Counted from the first letter of the stretch, positions 10,464-21,774 are shown. The stretch is 64,000 nucleotides of DNA from Perkinsus marinus ATCC 50983 (GCF_000006405.1 NW_003208392.1:108923-172922); one strand, 5' to 3'. Notes: a model not told the origin generated them from the letters alone. Numbers and translations: made by a program.

Positions 10464-11895
10464 GTGTTGAGTCCGAGGGGGTTGCTGATAATGGATGATG
10501 GGAATTTGGTTCCAGTCTTTTCAATGGCAAGCCTCGAGAGCCGACCAAGTCCCCGGCTCACGGCCCGAGAAAAGGCGGATGAGCATCACCACCATCATCA
10601 TCATCATCGACGGCGGCGGCAGCCCTTGCTCCAGTGCAACATAGAAGAGGATAAGCTAAGCTGGAACCAACTGCGCATGGATGACTGGGAGGGGGTCTGG
10701 AAAGCATCAAAGCTCGCTAAGTAATATCAAGGCTCTTCGAGACGATCGAAGTGGCTGTGAGTGCAGTTAACAAGCGCCTCTCTTGGACTTGCTGTCAAAG
10801 TCTTTAGCATGGGGGCATGCTTGTTCATGGTCCTTGCGACGCTCACACTGTGCCTTTCAGTACTATAGCCAAGTCCCCATTAGACTTCCTACCATCTCAT
10901 AGCTCAGCTGGAGAACATCGCTCCGCCCTGCAGGCTGCGTTGGGCGTGCTCGACGCTATAGCGGTAGGTGAGGCATGGTCGCGAGGTTCGATTACTTTCT
11001 GCATGCTCAGACTCCTGCAGACTTGAACCGCCTGGTAGAGTCCTTCCGTAAGGGGACCAGAGACTCACCTTACAAGAGGCGCGACCAGCTCGCGTTGATG
11101 AAGGACCAACACAACCGATTTGTCGATTAGAAAAGTGGGGGTGTTGCGGGAAGCGCAGTGGGAGGAGCAGTGNNNNNNNNNNNNNNNNNNNNNNNNNNNN
11201 NNNNNNNNNNNNNNNNNNNNNNNNNNNNNNNNNNNNNNNNNNNNNNNNNNNNNNNNNNNNNNNNNNNNNNNNGGAGGAGGTCCAAAGGCAGCATAATAAA
11301 GTGTCGAAGTGGAGCACTAACAAGACTAAGGAGGAGAGTTCTACAGGGACAGACTCTAGTTGGCGTCGGCGGAGTCCAGCTAGGTCTGCAACAAGTAGCG
11401 AGATCTCCTCATCTGCTGCCCCTGTCGTTAGTGACAAGATTAAGTCCTTGAGTGCTAGTATCAAGGAGCTCCTGGGCTCGACTAAGAATGCTACGGTGGA
11501 GGCTGCAGGTGGGGAGAAGACGAGTAATGGTAAGGGCGTGAAGAGGGAGGCCGAGGTCGCTAAAAAGCCGAGGCAGACTAAGAGGCCGAGGCAGGCCAAG
11601 GTTGCTAAACCAAAGCCAACTCCAGTTCAAGAAGTTATTCCACCACGAGAGTCCAAGGAGAGCGCGTCCTCGAGTGAAACTCCTGTTGCTGCAGCTGCTG
11701 AGGTGAGGAGTTGCTGTTGTTGCTGTGTGTATTACTATCGGCTCTTGGTACTCTCAGGTTCTCCCCGTGTCGGTGAGTAGTCCTAGCCCTTCCTCAAGTG
11801 TACCTACTATTGCGGTATCTCCTAGTACAGTATCGTCTGGGTCGGCTCTTGATGATCTCTATAGCGCCCTTAGTCGAGAGATGGGTGTAGAATGA
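10464..11895 (+). CDS. tandem-duplicated unknown domain, copy 2, with long basic tail (interrupted by an assembly gap)
   Basis: Copy 2 of the domain pair: a run of eight His and RRRR, then EEDKLSWNQLRMDDWEGVWK ending ASKLAK; after an intron, SPLDFLPSHSSAG, ALGVLDAIAVGE, and in another frame TPADLNRLVESFRKGT. An N gap (11173-11272) breaks the gene. Beyond it, the frame is a Ser, Lys, Pro rich tail with KKPRQTKRPRQAKVAKPKP, a nuclear-localisation-like basic stretch. After an intron near 11704-11760 it ends SGSALDDLYSALSREMGVE with TGA at 11893-11895. The tail suggests a nuclear or chromatin-associated protein, but this is inference from composition only. Confidence 0.5.
11173..11272. other. assembly gap, 100 N
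   Basis: Exactly 100 N, the conventional placeholder length, so the true size is unknown. It falls inside the downstream copy of the duplicated gene. Confidence 0.99.
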
Positions 11896-12941
11896 GATGA
11901 TGATACAGTATCAATTTACTATGTGCACGCTTTTGTTGTACTATTCGAGACAGTTTCCGCTACCTTCTCATGGCCTGTGTTTGTCAATTTCGTGATGGGA
12001 GAAACGTCTGCAATAGTATTCATGAGGAATTGTTCATAACGATAACTTGTTTGATTCTACAACTTCAAGCCTTTTCCCTTCGCTCAGTGTCACAGCGCTG
12101 AACAGTTTCGTCCGATTCACGACATGGGCTGGAGTCTAGACGATTGGACGAACGCACAGAAAATGCGCTGAGGTACAGTATTTGCCGTCCCACTACATTC
12201 GCGTGGTACACTCTTTCTTTGATGGACATCGGATTCATCTACGAGCACAGCACAGCTCACCGTCCTCATGCATTCTTCCATGCTTCTGTATGATTAGACT
12301 AACTCTTTGGATTTGTTTTTTCATTTACTCCCTTGTATATCAGTTGGATATGTTGATATGTGGGACCCGCAATATAAAAGCAATCTCTGGAGGTAAAGCT
12401 AGAGTCTGCTATGCCCTGGCGGTTGACCGTTACTATACGGAGACAGTCACGACTCGACGGAACAAGTATCCGTGAACGAGCTTTTCCCCGATACCACACT
12501 TACTATTATGCTTCAGTGGAAAGGTGAAAAGAAAAGGTATCTCATCAACAATCTCAGAGATGTACCGACTATCATCATCAGCTACTATAGGGTTCGATGA
12601 GTGGCAGGAGTCTCCACGCTAGGCCAGCTATGACCATGGCAGAAGAGGGAGCCTTGCTATCATCATTTGTATTCATAACGCTTGTTAACGAGTTGTAACA
12701 CTAAACCATGCACGTTAAGACCAAAGCCTTTTAACACAGGCCTAGCTAACTCTCTCGCTATTACTATCGCACTGTGAAATGAGTCAGGAGCACTTAGAGC
12801 CACAGGACCCAAACAAGCAAACAGTGCATGCTGATATTTCCCGACTAATACTCAACACAAGAGGGCACTTTCCCGGAAAGTTAGCCGCCCAGTAGGAAGT
12901 CGATCTTCATCCGACATTCGTGGGATCAAACTGCCTTCTTC
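11896..12941. other. intergenic, nothing supported
   Basis: Between the TGA of the basic-tail gene and the 3' end of uL13 there are only short frames (longest 97 codons at 12182-12475), without recognisable domains, RNA genes or repeats. Confidence 0.5.
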
Positions 12942-13815
12942 TTAGAAGCTGATGGGAGCAACAGTAGCAAGTTCAGCCTTGAGCTTAGGGTCAGCAGCAA
13001 CCTGCTTCTGGGCCTCAGACCTGACCTTGCGGATGGTCTTGGTGACCTTCGTGTAGTACTCGGCCTTGTGGAGGTTACGACGCTCAGTGAGACGCTCGAC
13101 AAGAGACTTGCACTTCCAGCCAACCCTCTCGCTCAAGTCACCGAGGCAGCAGAACTTACGGGTGGGCTTCAGTCTCAAGGCCTACAGTAGAAAAACAATA
13201 AGAGAGAATGAGGCCAGCTATAACGTCCTTACCTTGAGGGCGCAAGGGATGACCTGCTTGGGGGCCTTATCGTAAGGATGCGGCATACCATCGAAAACCT
13301 TCAGACGATCAAGAGCAGCCTGGCCACGGGCGGTCTTATGACGGATCATACCGCGGATAGTTCTCCACAAGATCTTAGAGGGAGCCTGAACGAAGGAGTT
13401 GGTGAGTGGGCCACAAGAAGAGACGATCTTGTGATTACCCTGAAGTGGATAGGGCCCTTCTTGGGGTTGGAGTTGGTGTGCTTGCGCTTGAAGCTCTCGT
13501 ACTTCAGCTTGTTACGGAACAAGGAGCCAGAGATGTTGATGCCCTCACAGTGGACAGCAACGATCTTCTGACCGCTAAGAAGCTCCTTAGCGATCATGCC
13601 TGAAGGAAAAGAACAATACCGTAACTCTCTCAATATTGGTCTAATGGCAAGTCCAGGAGGCCTAGCAATCAGGAGCTAACACGAATCCACTGGGCGCACG
13701 AGAAAGATTCAAAACAGGTCAGCCATGGACCCTAACCCCTAGACACCCCCTTATTACTCGCGAGGCGGCCCAGAAGGTGCCCGCGGCAGTCGATTACGAT
13801 TTCCTTGGCGAACAT
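12942..13815 (-). CDS. RPL13A: 60S ribosomal protein uL13 (L13a)
   Basis: Structural protein of the large cytosolic ribosomal subunit. Four exons join cleanly: 13758-13815 ([20 protein letters not shown]), 13439-13599 ([20 protein letters not shown], then [13 protein letters not shown] and [10 protein letters not shown]), 13233-13385 ([20 protein letters not shown], then [20 protein letters not shown]) and 12942-13181 ([20 protein letters not shown] to the C-terminus PISF). Introns are 158, 53 and 51 nt with GT-AG ends. The length (about 203 aa) and all family blocks match eukaryotic L13a throughout. The start is set by the conserved N-terminus and the stop is TAA at 12942-12944. It is divergent from the small TIM gene. 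Confidence 0.96.
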
Positions 13816-14063
13816 ACCGGTTTAGGTCGACTCCGGACTGTACGAACAAAGGCTATGGATCGCTCGGGCGAACGCGCTATTTACAATTCTAAAATTGTGA
13901 AAATACTAGATTGCAAGATTTAGGTTCCTCATTCTGTTTGACTTGGCAGTGACTTTATACATACGTCAATTTTGCCAAGGCGTTTAGGACCGTATTAGAA
14001 CTCCTACACATTACTCTCGAACTCGGCAGAGTTTTGTGATCATAACGAGGGGCGATTTTTCCT

Positions 14064-14101
14064 GTTCTTCAGGCGTCTCTGAAGAGAGACGCCTGAAGAA
14101 C
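14064..14101. repeat. perfect 17-bp-arm hairpin between divergent genes
   Basis: Arms of 17 bases (GTTCTTCAGGCGTCTCT and its exact complement) flank the loop GAAG. It lies in the 487-bp region between the start codons of uL13 (minus) and the small TIM gene (plus), about 250 bases from each. Its function is unknown; a promoter-associated palindrome is possible. Confidence 0.8.
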
Positions 14102-14302
14102 GGAATAGCCCACGAAACACCATTTACTAGTGATTGAGGAATGGGGCTAGGGATGGCTTCGTGTGCATACATGCAGCAGTAAAAGGGCTACAGAGGGAGC
14201 TTTTCACGGCAGGGGAGAGCGCACCCGGAAGAATCTATGGACCAGTGGCAGCGACAGTACTCTGTTGAAGTACCCCGTTTTTTCACCAGCCTCCTCCCTA
14301 TA

Positions 14303-14618
14303 ATGGACACTACATCATCCTATACTAGTGATCATAGTTCTGATGACCACAAGGCTGCTCAGCAACAGATGATGCAGTTGAATATGATCATTGAAAGTCA
14401 GAAGACTATGGTTAAGCTCACCGGACTCTGTTTCGACAAATGTGTTTCGGTAACTCGCCAACTCGTGTCGTTACTGTTGTTCATCTTGTGCTGCTCAGAC
14501 TCCTGGCAAGTCTCTGTCCACTTCGGAGCAGACCTGTTTGTGGCGTTGCGCTCAGAATATGATGGAGACCAACGTGTTCATGCAGAAGAGGCTGCTACAA
14601 CAGGCCAAGCATCAATAG
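14303..14618 (+). CDS. small TIM chaperone (Tim8/Tim13 type)
   Basis: Mitochondrial intermembrane-space chaperone that guides hydrophobic carrier or barrel proteins between TOM and the inner or outer membrane. Two exons: 14303-14449 and 14499-14618, with a 49-nt GT-AG intron. The protein is about 88 aa, the usual size. It has the twin Cx3C signature, CFDKC in exon 1 and CLWRC in exon 2, separated by VSTPGKSLSTSEQT, followed by AQNMMETNVFMQKRLLQQ. The TxxCFDKC form fits Tim8/Tim13 better than Tim9/Tim10, but I would not name the paralogue. An in-frame ATG at 14237 exists upstream; the 14303 start was chosen because it gives the normal length. Confidence 0.9.
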
Positions 14619-15419
14619 GCAGTGGGTAGTAGTAGAAAACAACATCAGTAGTAGAGGAGGGTGGTTGATATCCTCCAGTGAGAGCCCTAAAAATTGGTAT
14701 ATGTTTCTCGATAATGACACATAGACGGTTGCGTTGATCCCCACGGCATAGTACTACCGCTACTAGTCCTTTGCCGCTCGCATGGATGAGGTCGGGAGAG
14801 GCAGCGCGGTTGTTGAGGTTTTCAACTACTGTGCTACCTTCCTCTTAGATCCACTTCGGAGCTCTAGAAATATGTAGGTGCGAATCTCAACTACATACTA
14901 GAGCAACTGGGGAGCTCGCTGGATGCTTCAAAATGGCATCGGAATTTGTCTGTCATTCACACTCACTGAGAAATTTGAAGGGTTGGGCCTTTTTCTCGAT
15001 CACCAGATTCAACACCCTTTGTTTTTGTCTGAAGTCTACGAGGTTCCCCGTCGTCAGGCAAGCTTGGGTCTTACCGTCATTACCATCTTACAGCTATCAC
15101 TCTTCACTGCTGATTTCATCTTCCTAAGAAATTAAGATCACCAGGAAGCAGGGTTAGGAAATTTGCACAAGGTCAACGACGTGGGTTTGTGACAATATGA
15201 CGATTACAAGGGAAATGTGGGGAAGTTATGGTTAGACTTTGTGCCAAGTCGTGTGTAATTGTCCATCATGGTGTGAGGAAGCTCTCGAGCAACACTGAGG
15301 AAACTAAATATATATTCCGACACTGCCAGGGGATTGAGGACTAAGACGGGTAGCTGGGCGAACTGTGAAGAACGTCAGTGAGGATACAGGCGTAACGGTG
15401 CCACACGGATGAGCTGGGA
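14619..15419. other. no confident gene
   Basis: A 70-codon frame at 14923-15135 (MLQNGIGICLSFTLTEKFEG...) has no recognisable domain. No RNA gene or repeat is visible. Confidence 0.4.
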
Positions 15420-18400
15420 TACAAGTGCTCTGTGCGATACCTCGTGTAGCGGCGTTGCTCCGTGTAATAGTAATGCAGCGTAGCGCTCAGCCCAGCATAC
15501 GTTGCAGTGCCAAGGTCGATCGTTGGTCTCAACAATAGAACCCTTGCTGTATCTCTTGCCAGCTCTTGCGTTGTCAATACGATGGAAGTTCGCACACTAT
15601 CGGGCAGTTCCATGAGCTCACAAGAAGCGAGTCCTAAGTCATTACCCTCAGCTAAGGAAGACCTACTACCGCCACGTCCAACAGCCGTCGGACCTAAGAT
15701 ACCCGGCACGGGAAATCTAGTCGTAGTTTGGCAGCTAGAGGGACCGCCAGAAGAGGACCTCAGCCTTCGCAAGGTCAGATGGTTGGTCTCCAGTTGGTTC
15801 CCTCCTTCATGGTTTGGGTAGATTGCCTTCGAACCCGCTAAGGACGCTAAAGTGGTCACTGCCGTGCCGGAGGATGTCCCTATTGGCATGAACACAGAGA
15901 CGTGGATGAGCATGTCTAATGGCAAGGACGGTAGCGTCGCTGGAACGGTAGTGGAAACTCATCGTGGACGGGTCCGTATTGGACGTTCTCACTGCAGATA
16001 ACGGCTGATCTGGTATCACAGTTGGGCTCTGTGGAGGCTCAGGTCTCGCTGGCTCTGTCAGCTGAAGAGAGACTACTTACCCTAGTTGACACTAGTCGAA
16101 CTGAGCTGTCTTCATCGTGTCGGGAAGATGAGCCTCCTGTACGGGTGGTCATCAAAGACGCAGTGTTCGTTGTAGCTCTCGTGCAAGCCCAGGAGGGGGT
16201 ATCCAGTATAATTGAGGCCCGCGTGACCCTCATTGGAAGACTGCCCAAAGTGGTCGGCCTTGACGGCGTCGATGGTGATGCGCCACACGTGGCTCTGCGT
16301 TATGGGCGGGAGTGTGGCCCGATACGGTTGATCGTGAAGGTTGGTGACCGAGACCTATCTTCAGAAGACGATGGTGTCACCAGCCGTGTCACACCTGCAT
16401 TGCCGCCGGGAATAGAACTGGAGAAACGGGGTTGCGTCTTACGCGGCGTACCACGGCTTTCCGGGCGAAGTCAGCATAGCATCGTTGTTACAACCGCGGT
16501 GGGAGAAAGCGAACCCTTCCGGATTGCCATTGAGGTCAACATAGAAGAGAGCGACATGACAAGACTCCGATGGGCCGCGGCTGAAGGTGGCTTGGGTATT
16601 GCAGCCATTACAGACAGGATTTCCAAGGGATCTCCCCAGCGAGCATCTGAGGTGATTGCTGGCCTGCTGGTGTTGAATCGGGGTTCCTCGTCGATCGTGC
16701 TGGTAGATATATCGCCATTTCGCATACACCCTCCCTGAGCACCAGCAGCGGCAGAGGGAGTTCTGGGCTCGGGAGAAGCGAGACGTTATTGTGGTAGACG
16801 CAAGCATGTCGGGCAAGCTACAAGTGAGTCCCTCCCATCGCGTGGTTGAAGCCACTTCGTCGATCCCCGTGTTGTCCTTGGTTGCGCAGGAGATCATTGA
16901 TGATCCACACCACAGTGATGGTGATACGACAACCAGAGTGCTACAGTTGATACCAGGAACCTATACTCTACCGGAAGGCATGCTCAGGTTGGGCGATACG
17001 CCTGACTATGTCTGCTCTTCACTGCTTACTCACGAGTATTTACTATTCCAATCCCTGCATGCGTATCACCCCAGTTTATGTAGTTTTCAGCGAGTTTGTC
17101 TCCTGCTCAGTAGATGTGCATGTTTTTAGTGTGTGGGTTTGTCAGACTACGCCGACGCAGAGTCATCATTCAAGGCCTCTGCCGACACGGCGTGACGATC
17201 ATTGGCCAAGTACGTATATCTGTGTGGAGTTGATTCTGCCCGACAAGCCCAGTTAGAGGCTGCCCTCCAGCTTGATTGTTGTCGTTGCAGATCCGAGTGG
17301 AGCATCCGGGCTGTATTATAGACAACCTTACTCTTGCTAACTTTGATGTTACTAAATGCGAAGCATCCACTGATGGAGAGTTATTCAGTTGCGGAATAGT
17401 GATTACAACTGAAAGTGAGAACGAGGATCAAGAAGTGGCCCGCTACATTTCTCGATCCTCCGTGACCTCCACCGCTTCTGCGTCGGGCGTCACGAAATTT
17501 CAATTAAGCCCTTGGCCGACCCCTGGTCGACTCAATAGACCCGGGTTCAATCCCACCGAATGTCGAAACATCTTTTAACGCCGTCTTCCACGTCGCAATC
17601 AAAATGAGCATCAACAAAGGTTTAAATTCATTCTACTCGTGGAGCATGCAAAAGTAACAGCCGCGAGATTCGAACTCGCGCCCTTTCGGACTAGCGCCTG
17701 AAGCTAGCGCCTTAGACCGCTCGGCCAGACTGTCAGTGAAAATTGTCGTTCGGAATCTTGCATGACATGTCTTTTACACGTTCCATATACATCTTTGGCA
17801 TGTCGATCCTCAGGTAATGGCAGTTTACCAGTCTGCACGATCCAGAATTGCAGTTTACGCTGCTTACGAAGCAGCTGTGTTAAGTTCATGTCTCCTCCGA
17901 CTGAGAAATCTTTGGAGGTGACCTTAGATCGGATTGCCGGTCCCTACATACTCATCGACGTGAATGTTCAGGCACCTGGCGGAGCCATACTACTGCGTAA
18001 CCGATTCTCGGTCGTCCGCGATAGTAGTATTCCAGCAGTAGACTTCCGTGAAGCATCAGGACCTGCCATTGAGAACTCAGCGCTCGTTGACAACCTCTTC
18101 TCCCCTTTGTGCTATGGACTGGAATGCAAGAAGGGGCACCAGCCACGGGCAAGAGGCAACTCGACCTTTGCCATGGATACCTTTAACGCTCAAATGATGT
18201 TATCGGCGTCCCTACATCCTCCACAACAAGATTTCAATGTGGCCCTCCTGAAGCATGCCGCGACTATCCCTCGCAAGGCCGAACAACCGAGGAGAGAAGA
18301 ACTTCCTCCTCGTGCTCAGCCGGCGCATACGTTTGCCGAGCTCAACTGCTGCTATGGAAGAAAACGACCAGATTGCGTATACATAGAGGCCGCGAGCACG

Positions 18401-18619
18401 AAGGCAAATGCGAAGAGAAGTGAGCAGTTAGGGTTCAGAGCCGATAGACACAGCTTTTATACCTTTTGCGGTAAATCTGATGCCTGGAGGAAACGACAAG
18501 CTCTGAACAAAGAGCCGAACACCAGCCCGAATCTGAGAGCGATTATGTCGAGAATGCGAGGCTCTAAAGCATCACTCGTGTGGAAATTGCCGGACAATGG
18601 GAGGATAAGGACAGAGTAA
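15420..18619 (+). CDS. putative surface protein with Ig-like (He_PIG) and beta-helix segments
   Basis: A series of plus-strand coding blocks in changing frames suggests one large multi-exon gene. Early blocks (15500-16000) include PGTGNLVVVWQLEGPPEEDL and EDVPIGMNTETWMSMSNGKD. The long exon 16022-16700 holds ALPPGIELEKRG, CVLRGVPRLSGRS and VTTAVGESEPFRIAIEV, the pattern of a He_PIG/cadherin-like Ig domain. Later exons read VLQLIPGTYTLPEGMLRLGD, RRVIIQGLCRHGVTIIGQ, IRVEHPGCIIDNLTLANFD and ILIDVNVQAPGGAILLRN, the short repeating strands of a right-handed parallel beta-helix (pectin-lyase-like). The last segment ends at TAA near 18617-18619. The 5' end is unresolved; Cys-rich CDTSCSGVAPCNSNAA near 15440 may belong to it. 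A tRNA-Leu gene lies antisense between coding blocks. It could be two genes. Enzyme activity cannot be claimed. Confidence 0.5.
17655..17734 (-). tRNA. tRNA-Leu(CAG)
   Basis: Type II tRNA with acceptor GACAGTC/GGCTGTT, D-arm GGCCGAGCGGT, anticodon stem CTAGC/GCTAG around TTCAGGC (anticodon CAG), a long variable arm and T-loop TTCGAAT. Discriminator A at 17655. No CCA is encoded. It lies antisense within the surface-protein gene region. Confidence 0.93.
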
Positions 18620-19317
18620 GTCAATGCCTCCACACATCTCGCTAACCTGAGCAGTCGGTTTCCATTCGCTCTTCCTTCAGCGGTGGTCTCCCCGACGTGG
18701 AGATACCATCTTGCAGATCTGTACCGAACCTAAACTCAGGACTGCCCAGCCTACCCGTCTTGGATAATGAATTAATTTTAAATAGGCGACTATTGCCTGT
18801 TCGCCAAACTAATCAAACTGTAAGACGGTCAGAACACCAAAGAAGATTCCTTGTGGTCGCTATTTACCACCACTAGGAATATCCTCCTCCTTTGGCAGGT
18901 CAGTGTGTTCCTACGGCCCAAGTGAAATCCAACTAAACTGCAAGTGATGTACCCAATACCTTAGAGGTGTGCGCTCAAAGCAAAGTGATCTGTTTCGTTT
19001 TGTTGAGTGTGATCATCGAGGGCATGGCATAACGCCATTGGCGTTGATGACGATGAGACGAAGAATGAATGCTGGGTTGTCGGGAGGTGTTTACGTATCG
19101 AGTCACAGCATGAATACTTAGTCTCATCGACGACACGCGAGCGGGGGATTCGTGGAAGGAATGTTCCAAACGCAACAATCGTCAATCACCTCTGAATGAG
19201 AGGTGATTGACCAGAGGTGAATGAACACGAGTGAACGAGAGGCTCTCATTCACTCATGTTAGGACGAGAAGTTAATAATAAGAAACACATCGCTGTTACA
19301 TTTTTCTGGGTTGAAAG
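18620..19317. other. intergenic with a 13-bp-arm hairpin at 19181-19211
   Basis: No gene is supported. At 19181-19211 the arms GTCAATCACCTCT and complement enclose GAATG; related GTGAATGA and TCATTCACTC words follow at 19215-19257, suggesting a small decayed inverted-repeat cluster. Confidence 0.5.
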
Positions 19318-19641
19318 GTGTATGGTGAGCGCAAACACCTCACAACATTGTCGTGTTCTGAGCACGTGTGCTGCACATTGGGAGTGTTTGGGCTAATCAC
19401 ATCAGAGATGTTATGTGCACGTGATAGCCGGACATTTGAACTCAACAATGATAGGAAATTCCTATTAGGAATCAGCCCCAGGCTGAGAATGGATTTTCGT
19501 CAATTACTGTCACCATCTGTGATTCTGCTAGCCGGCGTTGAACCAATCATTGTTGTGCTAAACCTCACCGACCTCAGGCCGAGTAGCCTAGGAGATGACG
19601 AGTCACTCGGGATTGACGATGCAGCTGAGGATCGTCTCTGA
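19318..19641 (+). CDS. hypothetical protein, 107 aa
   Basis: A single open frame starts MYGERKHLTTLSCSEHVCCT and ends with an acidic tail DDESLGIDDAAEDRL. The middle has a hydrophobic stretch VILLAGVEPIIVVLNLTDL. I recognise no family. The frame is unusually long for this region, but no homology or splice evidence supports it. Confidence 0.25.
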   Translation: MYGERKHLTTLSCSEHVCCTLGVFGLITSEMLCARDSRTFELNNDRKFLLGISPRLRMDFRQLLSPSVILLAGVEPIIVVLNLTDLRPSSLGDDESLGIDDAAEDRL

Positions 19642-19901
19642 CCGAGGAGCGAGTTCTCCTACGAAATGTCAAGCCGCTCTCACTGATCTAACAACCCGGA
19701 CTGGTTCCAAAGGTGCATGATTCAGTCTCCCCTGCGCATCGAAATAGGCGAAGTCCTGATGAGTAGGTCAACCAATGGATCAGACAGATGCTGGTGGGTA
19801 TTTAACAAATATTACTTGGTATGGTGGGTTGGGTTGTAAATGCATTGTTGAGTTCCCTTCGAGTGCAGGTCCTCCGATGGATTGATCTACAACGGGAAAC
19901 A

Positions 19902-19983
19902 TGTCAGCTGTGGGATTCGAACCCACGAGGATTTCTCCACCAGAACTTGAGTCTGGCGCCTTAGACCGCTCGGCCAAACTGAC
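19902..19983 (-). tRNA. tRNA-Leu(CAA)
   Basis: Type II tRNA: acceptor GTCAGTT/AGCTGAC, D-arm GGCCGAGCGGT, anticodon stem CCAGA/TCTGG around CTCAAGT (anticodon CAA), long variable arm, T-arm GTGGG/CCCAC with TTCGAAT, discriminator A. No encoded CCA. It shares D-arm and much of the anticodon-arm flanks with the tRNA-Leu(CAG) 2.2 kb upstream. Confidence 0.94.
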
Positions 19984-20578
19984 TGTGAAAAACGATTATT
20001 TGACTATGCATCAACACACCAGGGCTGATGACTACGACAGGTTACCACCGATCTTTCTCGCTCTAAATTTCGCCCATGCCTCCAAATCTTGATCAGGCTC
20101 CCTCATTATCCTACTTGAACCAGAAGGCTCATAATGAACCATATACCCATCTGGAAGTGTTAGATTACCTGGCAAAGCGCAAGGAATTCATTCTGAACGC
20201 CGCACAGTCACACATCCGACATGATTTGTTATACGGTGAGCAGTAGCATAACGCTACTAGTGTTTGAAACGCTAGAATTGGTTAAATTTTATAAATGTTA
20301 CCCATCACTAACCCAGCGGGTTTCTCATCAGAGTCCTCACCACCATAGCCAGCGATGTACCGTTCATAACTAGAGATAGATGCTACCATGGAAGTGAGTA
20401 CTGAGAGCTCTCACTAACAGTACCCGAACAAGTAGAAGGATACACTGATTAACACTAGTGTAACCAAAGAAATCAAAGGTTTCAAACAACTGTTTAAATA
20501 TGGTAATACCGCATAAGCGTCGTACAGGCATGGCCATGACAATATATTAATCATAAATTTTCACTACGGAGCTTATCA
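19984..20578. other. intergenic, nothing supported
   Basis: Short frames only, with no recognised RNA, repeat or domain. Confidence 0.45.
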
Positions 20579-21520
20579 TTACGTTGCAGAGCGGGCACCT
20601 AGAAGATGACATTGAGATGTGGGTGTGAGAGTATGGACGTACCGCTTTAGTCTTGTATGGCAGAGGCCACAGCAACACCGGTGCCCACATGGGACCTGGG
20701 GGGGGATTGCAACGCCTAGTGACAAAAAAGGAATATTACGATCGCATGGGTACTCGTCGACGCCATGCACACCACACATGCGCTCAGCCGATGTTCCTTC
20801 ACATCTGCTTTCCGTGCCGCTACGACAGCTTTCCTTGCTCGAGGTGTAACTAAGACAGAAAGCCGTTGCCAGTGGCGATCCGACTGGGATTATTCTCGCA
20901 TTACCAGGCATCATGGGGGCATCCCTCCAAGCCGCGATGGGGACCACCTCGGGATTATACGCTGGCGGCGGGTTCATAACGCCACACTGTAGTACAGCTT
21001 GTTGGCAACGACGTGGACTACCACACCTCTCCCGAATCCTCCTCATATCCTGCCCCTCATCCTTTCGTAGTACTATATAATGCATCAATACGGCCAAGAC
21101 GATCGAGACTACGCAAAACACCATGGTAGACCTGTTCTCCTCTCTAGGGACTTGTACGATACCCTGAAGCCTTTCAAGAGACAAGGGCTCTCGTAGGGCA
21201 TGGCCCATCCTGCGGACTCCTGTACTGAGATCGTTGATACGACTGAGCAGATCTAGGTACTGGTCATCCACTCTAGACACCAAGTCCTTCTGGTCCTTCA
21301 CTACTTCATATACAGCCGCCTGTAGGGCACTGAGCACCTCCCGGTCTATTGAGGCTGTCTGACTGCCCTTCACTATGCTCTGGACAAGCCAATTCACGAA
21401 CAACATGCCGAAGAAAAGCACAGCCCATATTGATGCAATCGTTCGGAACGCCGGCCGCTGGTAGAAGGGAACTTCCTCCTGCTCGTGCGAGTCCCAATAG
21501 GGAGACTCATCCTGTGACAT
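20579..21520 (-). CDS. two-transmembrane protein of unknown function
   Basis: A 313-codon open frame starts MSQDESPYWDSHEQEEVPFY. There is a first membrane segment at about residues 27-48 (IASIWAVLFFGMLFVNWLV), then a roughly 80-residue helical, probably coiled-coil section (VLSALQAAVYEVVKDQKDLV ... LLSRINDLSTGV). A second membrane segment lies at about 130-152 (STMVFCVVSIVLAVLMHYIV). A proline-rich region with PPPAYNPEVVPIAAW follows. The last 100 residues are Cys-rich and less protein-like; an intron after GSPLATAF is likely, so the true C-terminus may differ. Both ends acidic or polar. No family recognised. Confidence 0.55.
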   Translation of the reverse strand: MSQDESPYWDSHEQEEVPFYQRPAFRTIASIWAVLFFGMLFVNWLVQSIVKGSQTASIDREVLSALQAAVYEVVKDQKDLVSRVDDQYLDLLSRINDLSTGVRRMGHALREPLSLERLQGIVQVPREENRSTMVFCVVSIVLAVLMHYIVLRKDEGQDMRRIRERCGSPRRCQQAVLQCGVMNPPPAYNPEVVPIAAWRDAPMMPGNARIIPVGSPLATAFCLSYTSSKESCRSGTESRCEGTSAERMCGVHGVDEYPCDRNIPFLSLGVAIPPQVPCGHRCCCGLCHTRLKRYVHTLTPTSQCHLLGARSAT

Positions 21521-21774
21521 AGCGAGCGGTAGCTGTCAGAAGCGAGACGCGCTGGGTGGGTCCACGAAATATGCACAACGCAAGCCTATAGGGATTGCAC
21601 AGTTCCGACAACAGGAATGAGTGGCACAGCATAGGCTCATGATAAACAAGTCGAACCTGTTTCAATAATGAGGATAAAACTCCCTAAATCGATCATCGGG
21701 ATATCCAATACCCAAATACCCAGCTGGAGTGCGTCGCGCTTCGTGATGCATCTATAGAGGAGGAGGAGTTGACA

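Noticed and set aside
15341-15925. 194-codon minus-strand frame
   Set aside because: It lies opposite protein-like plus-strand blocks (LVVVWQLEGPPEEDL and neighbours) that connect with the downstream exons, so the minus frame is more likely a shadow.
17525-17575. T-arm-like GGGTTCAATCCC suggesting another tRNA
   Set aside because: No matching acceptor, D-arm or anticodon stem can be folded around it on either strand.
19780-19977. 65-codon minus frame MAERSKAPDSSSG
   Set aside because: It is the translation of the tRNA-Leu(CAA) gene.
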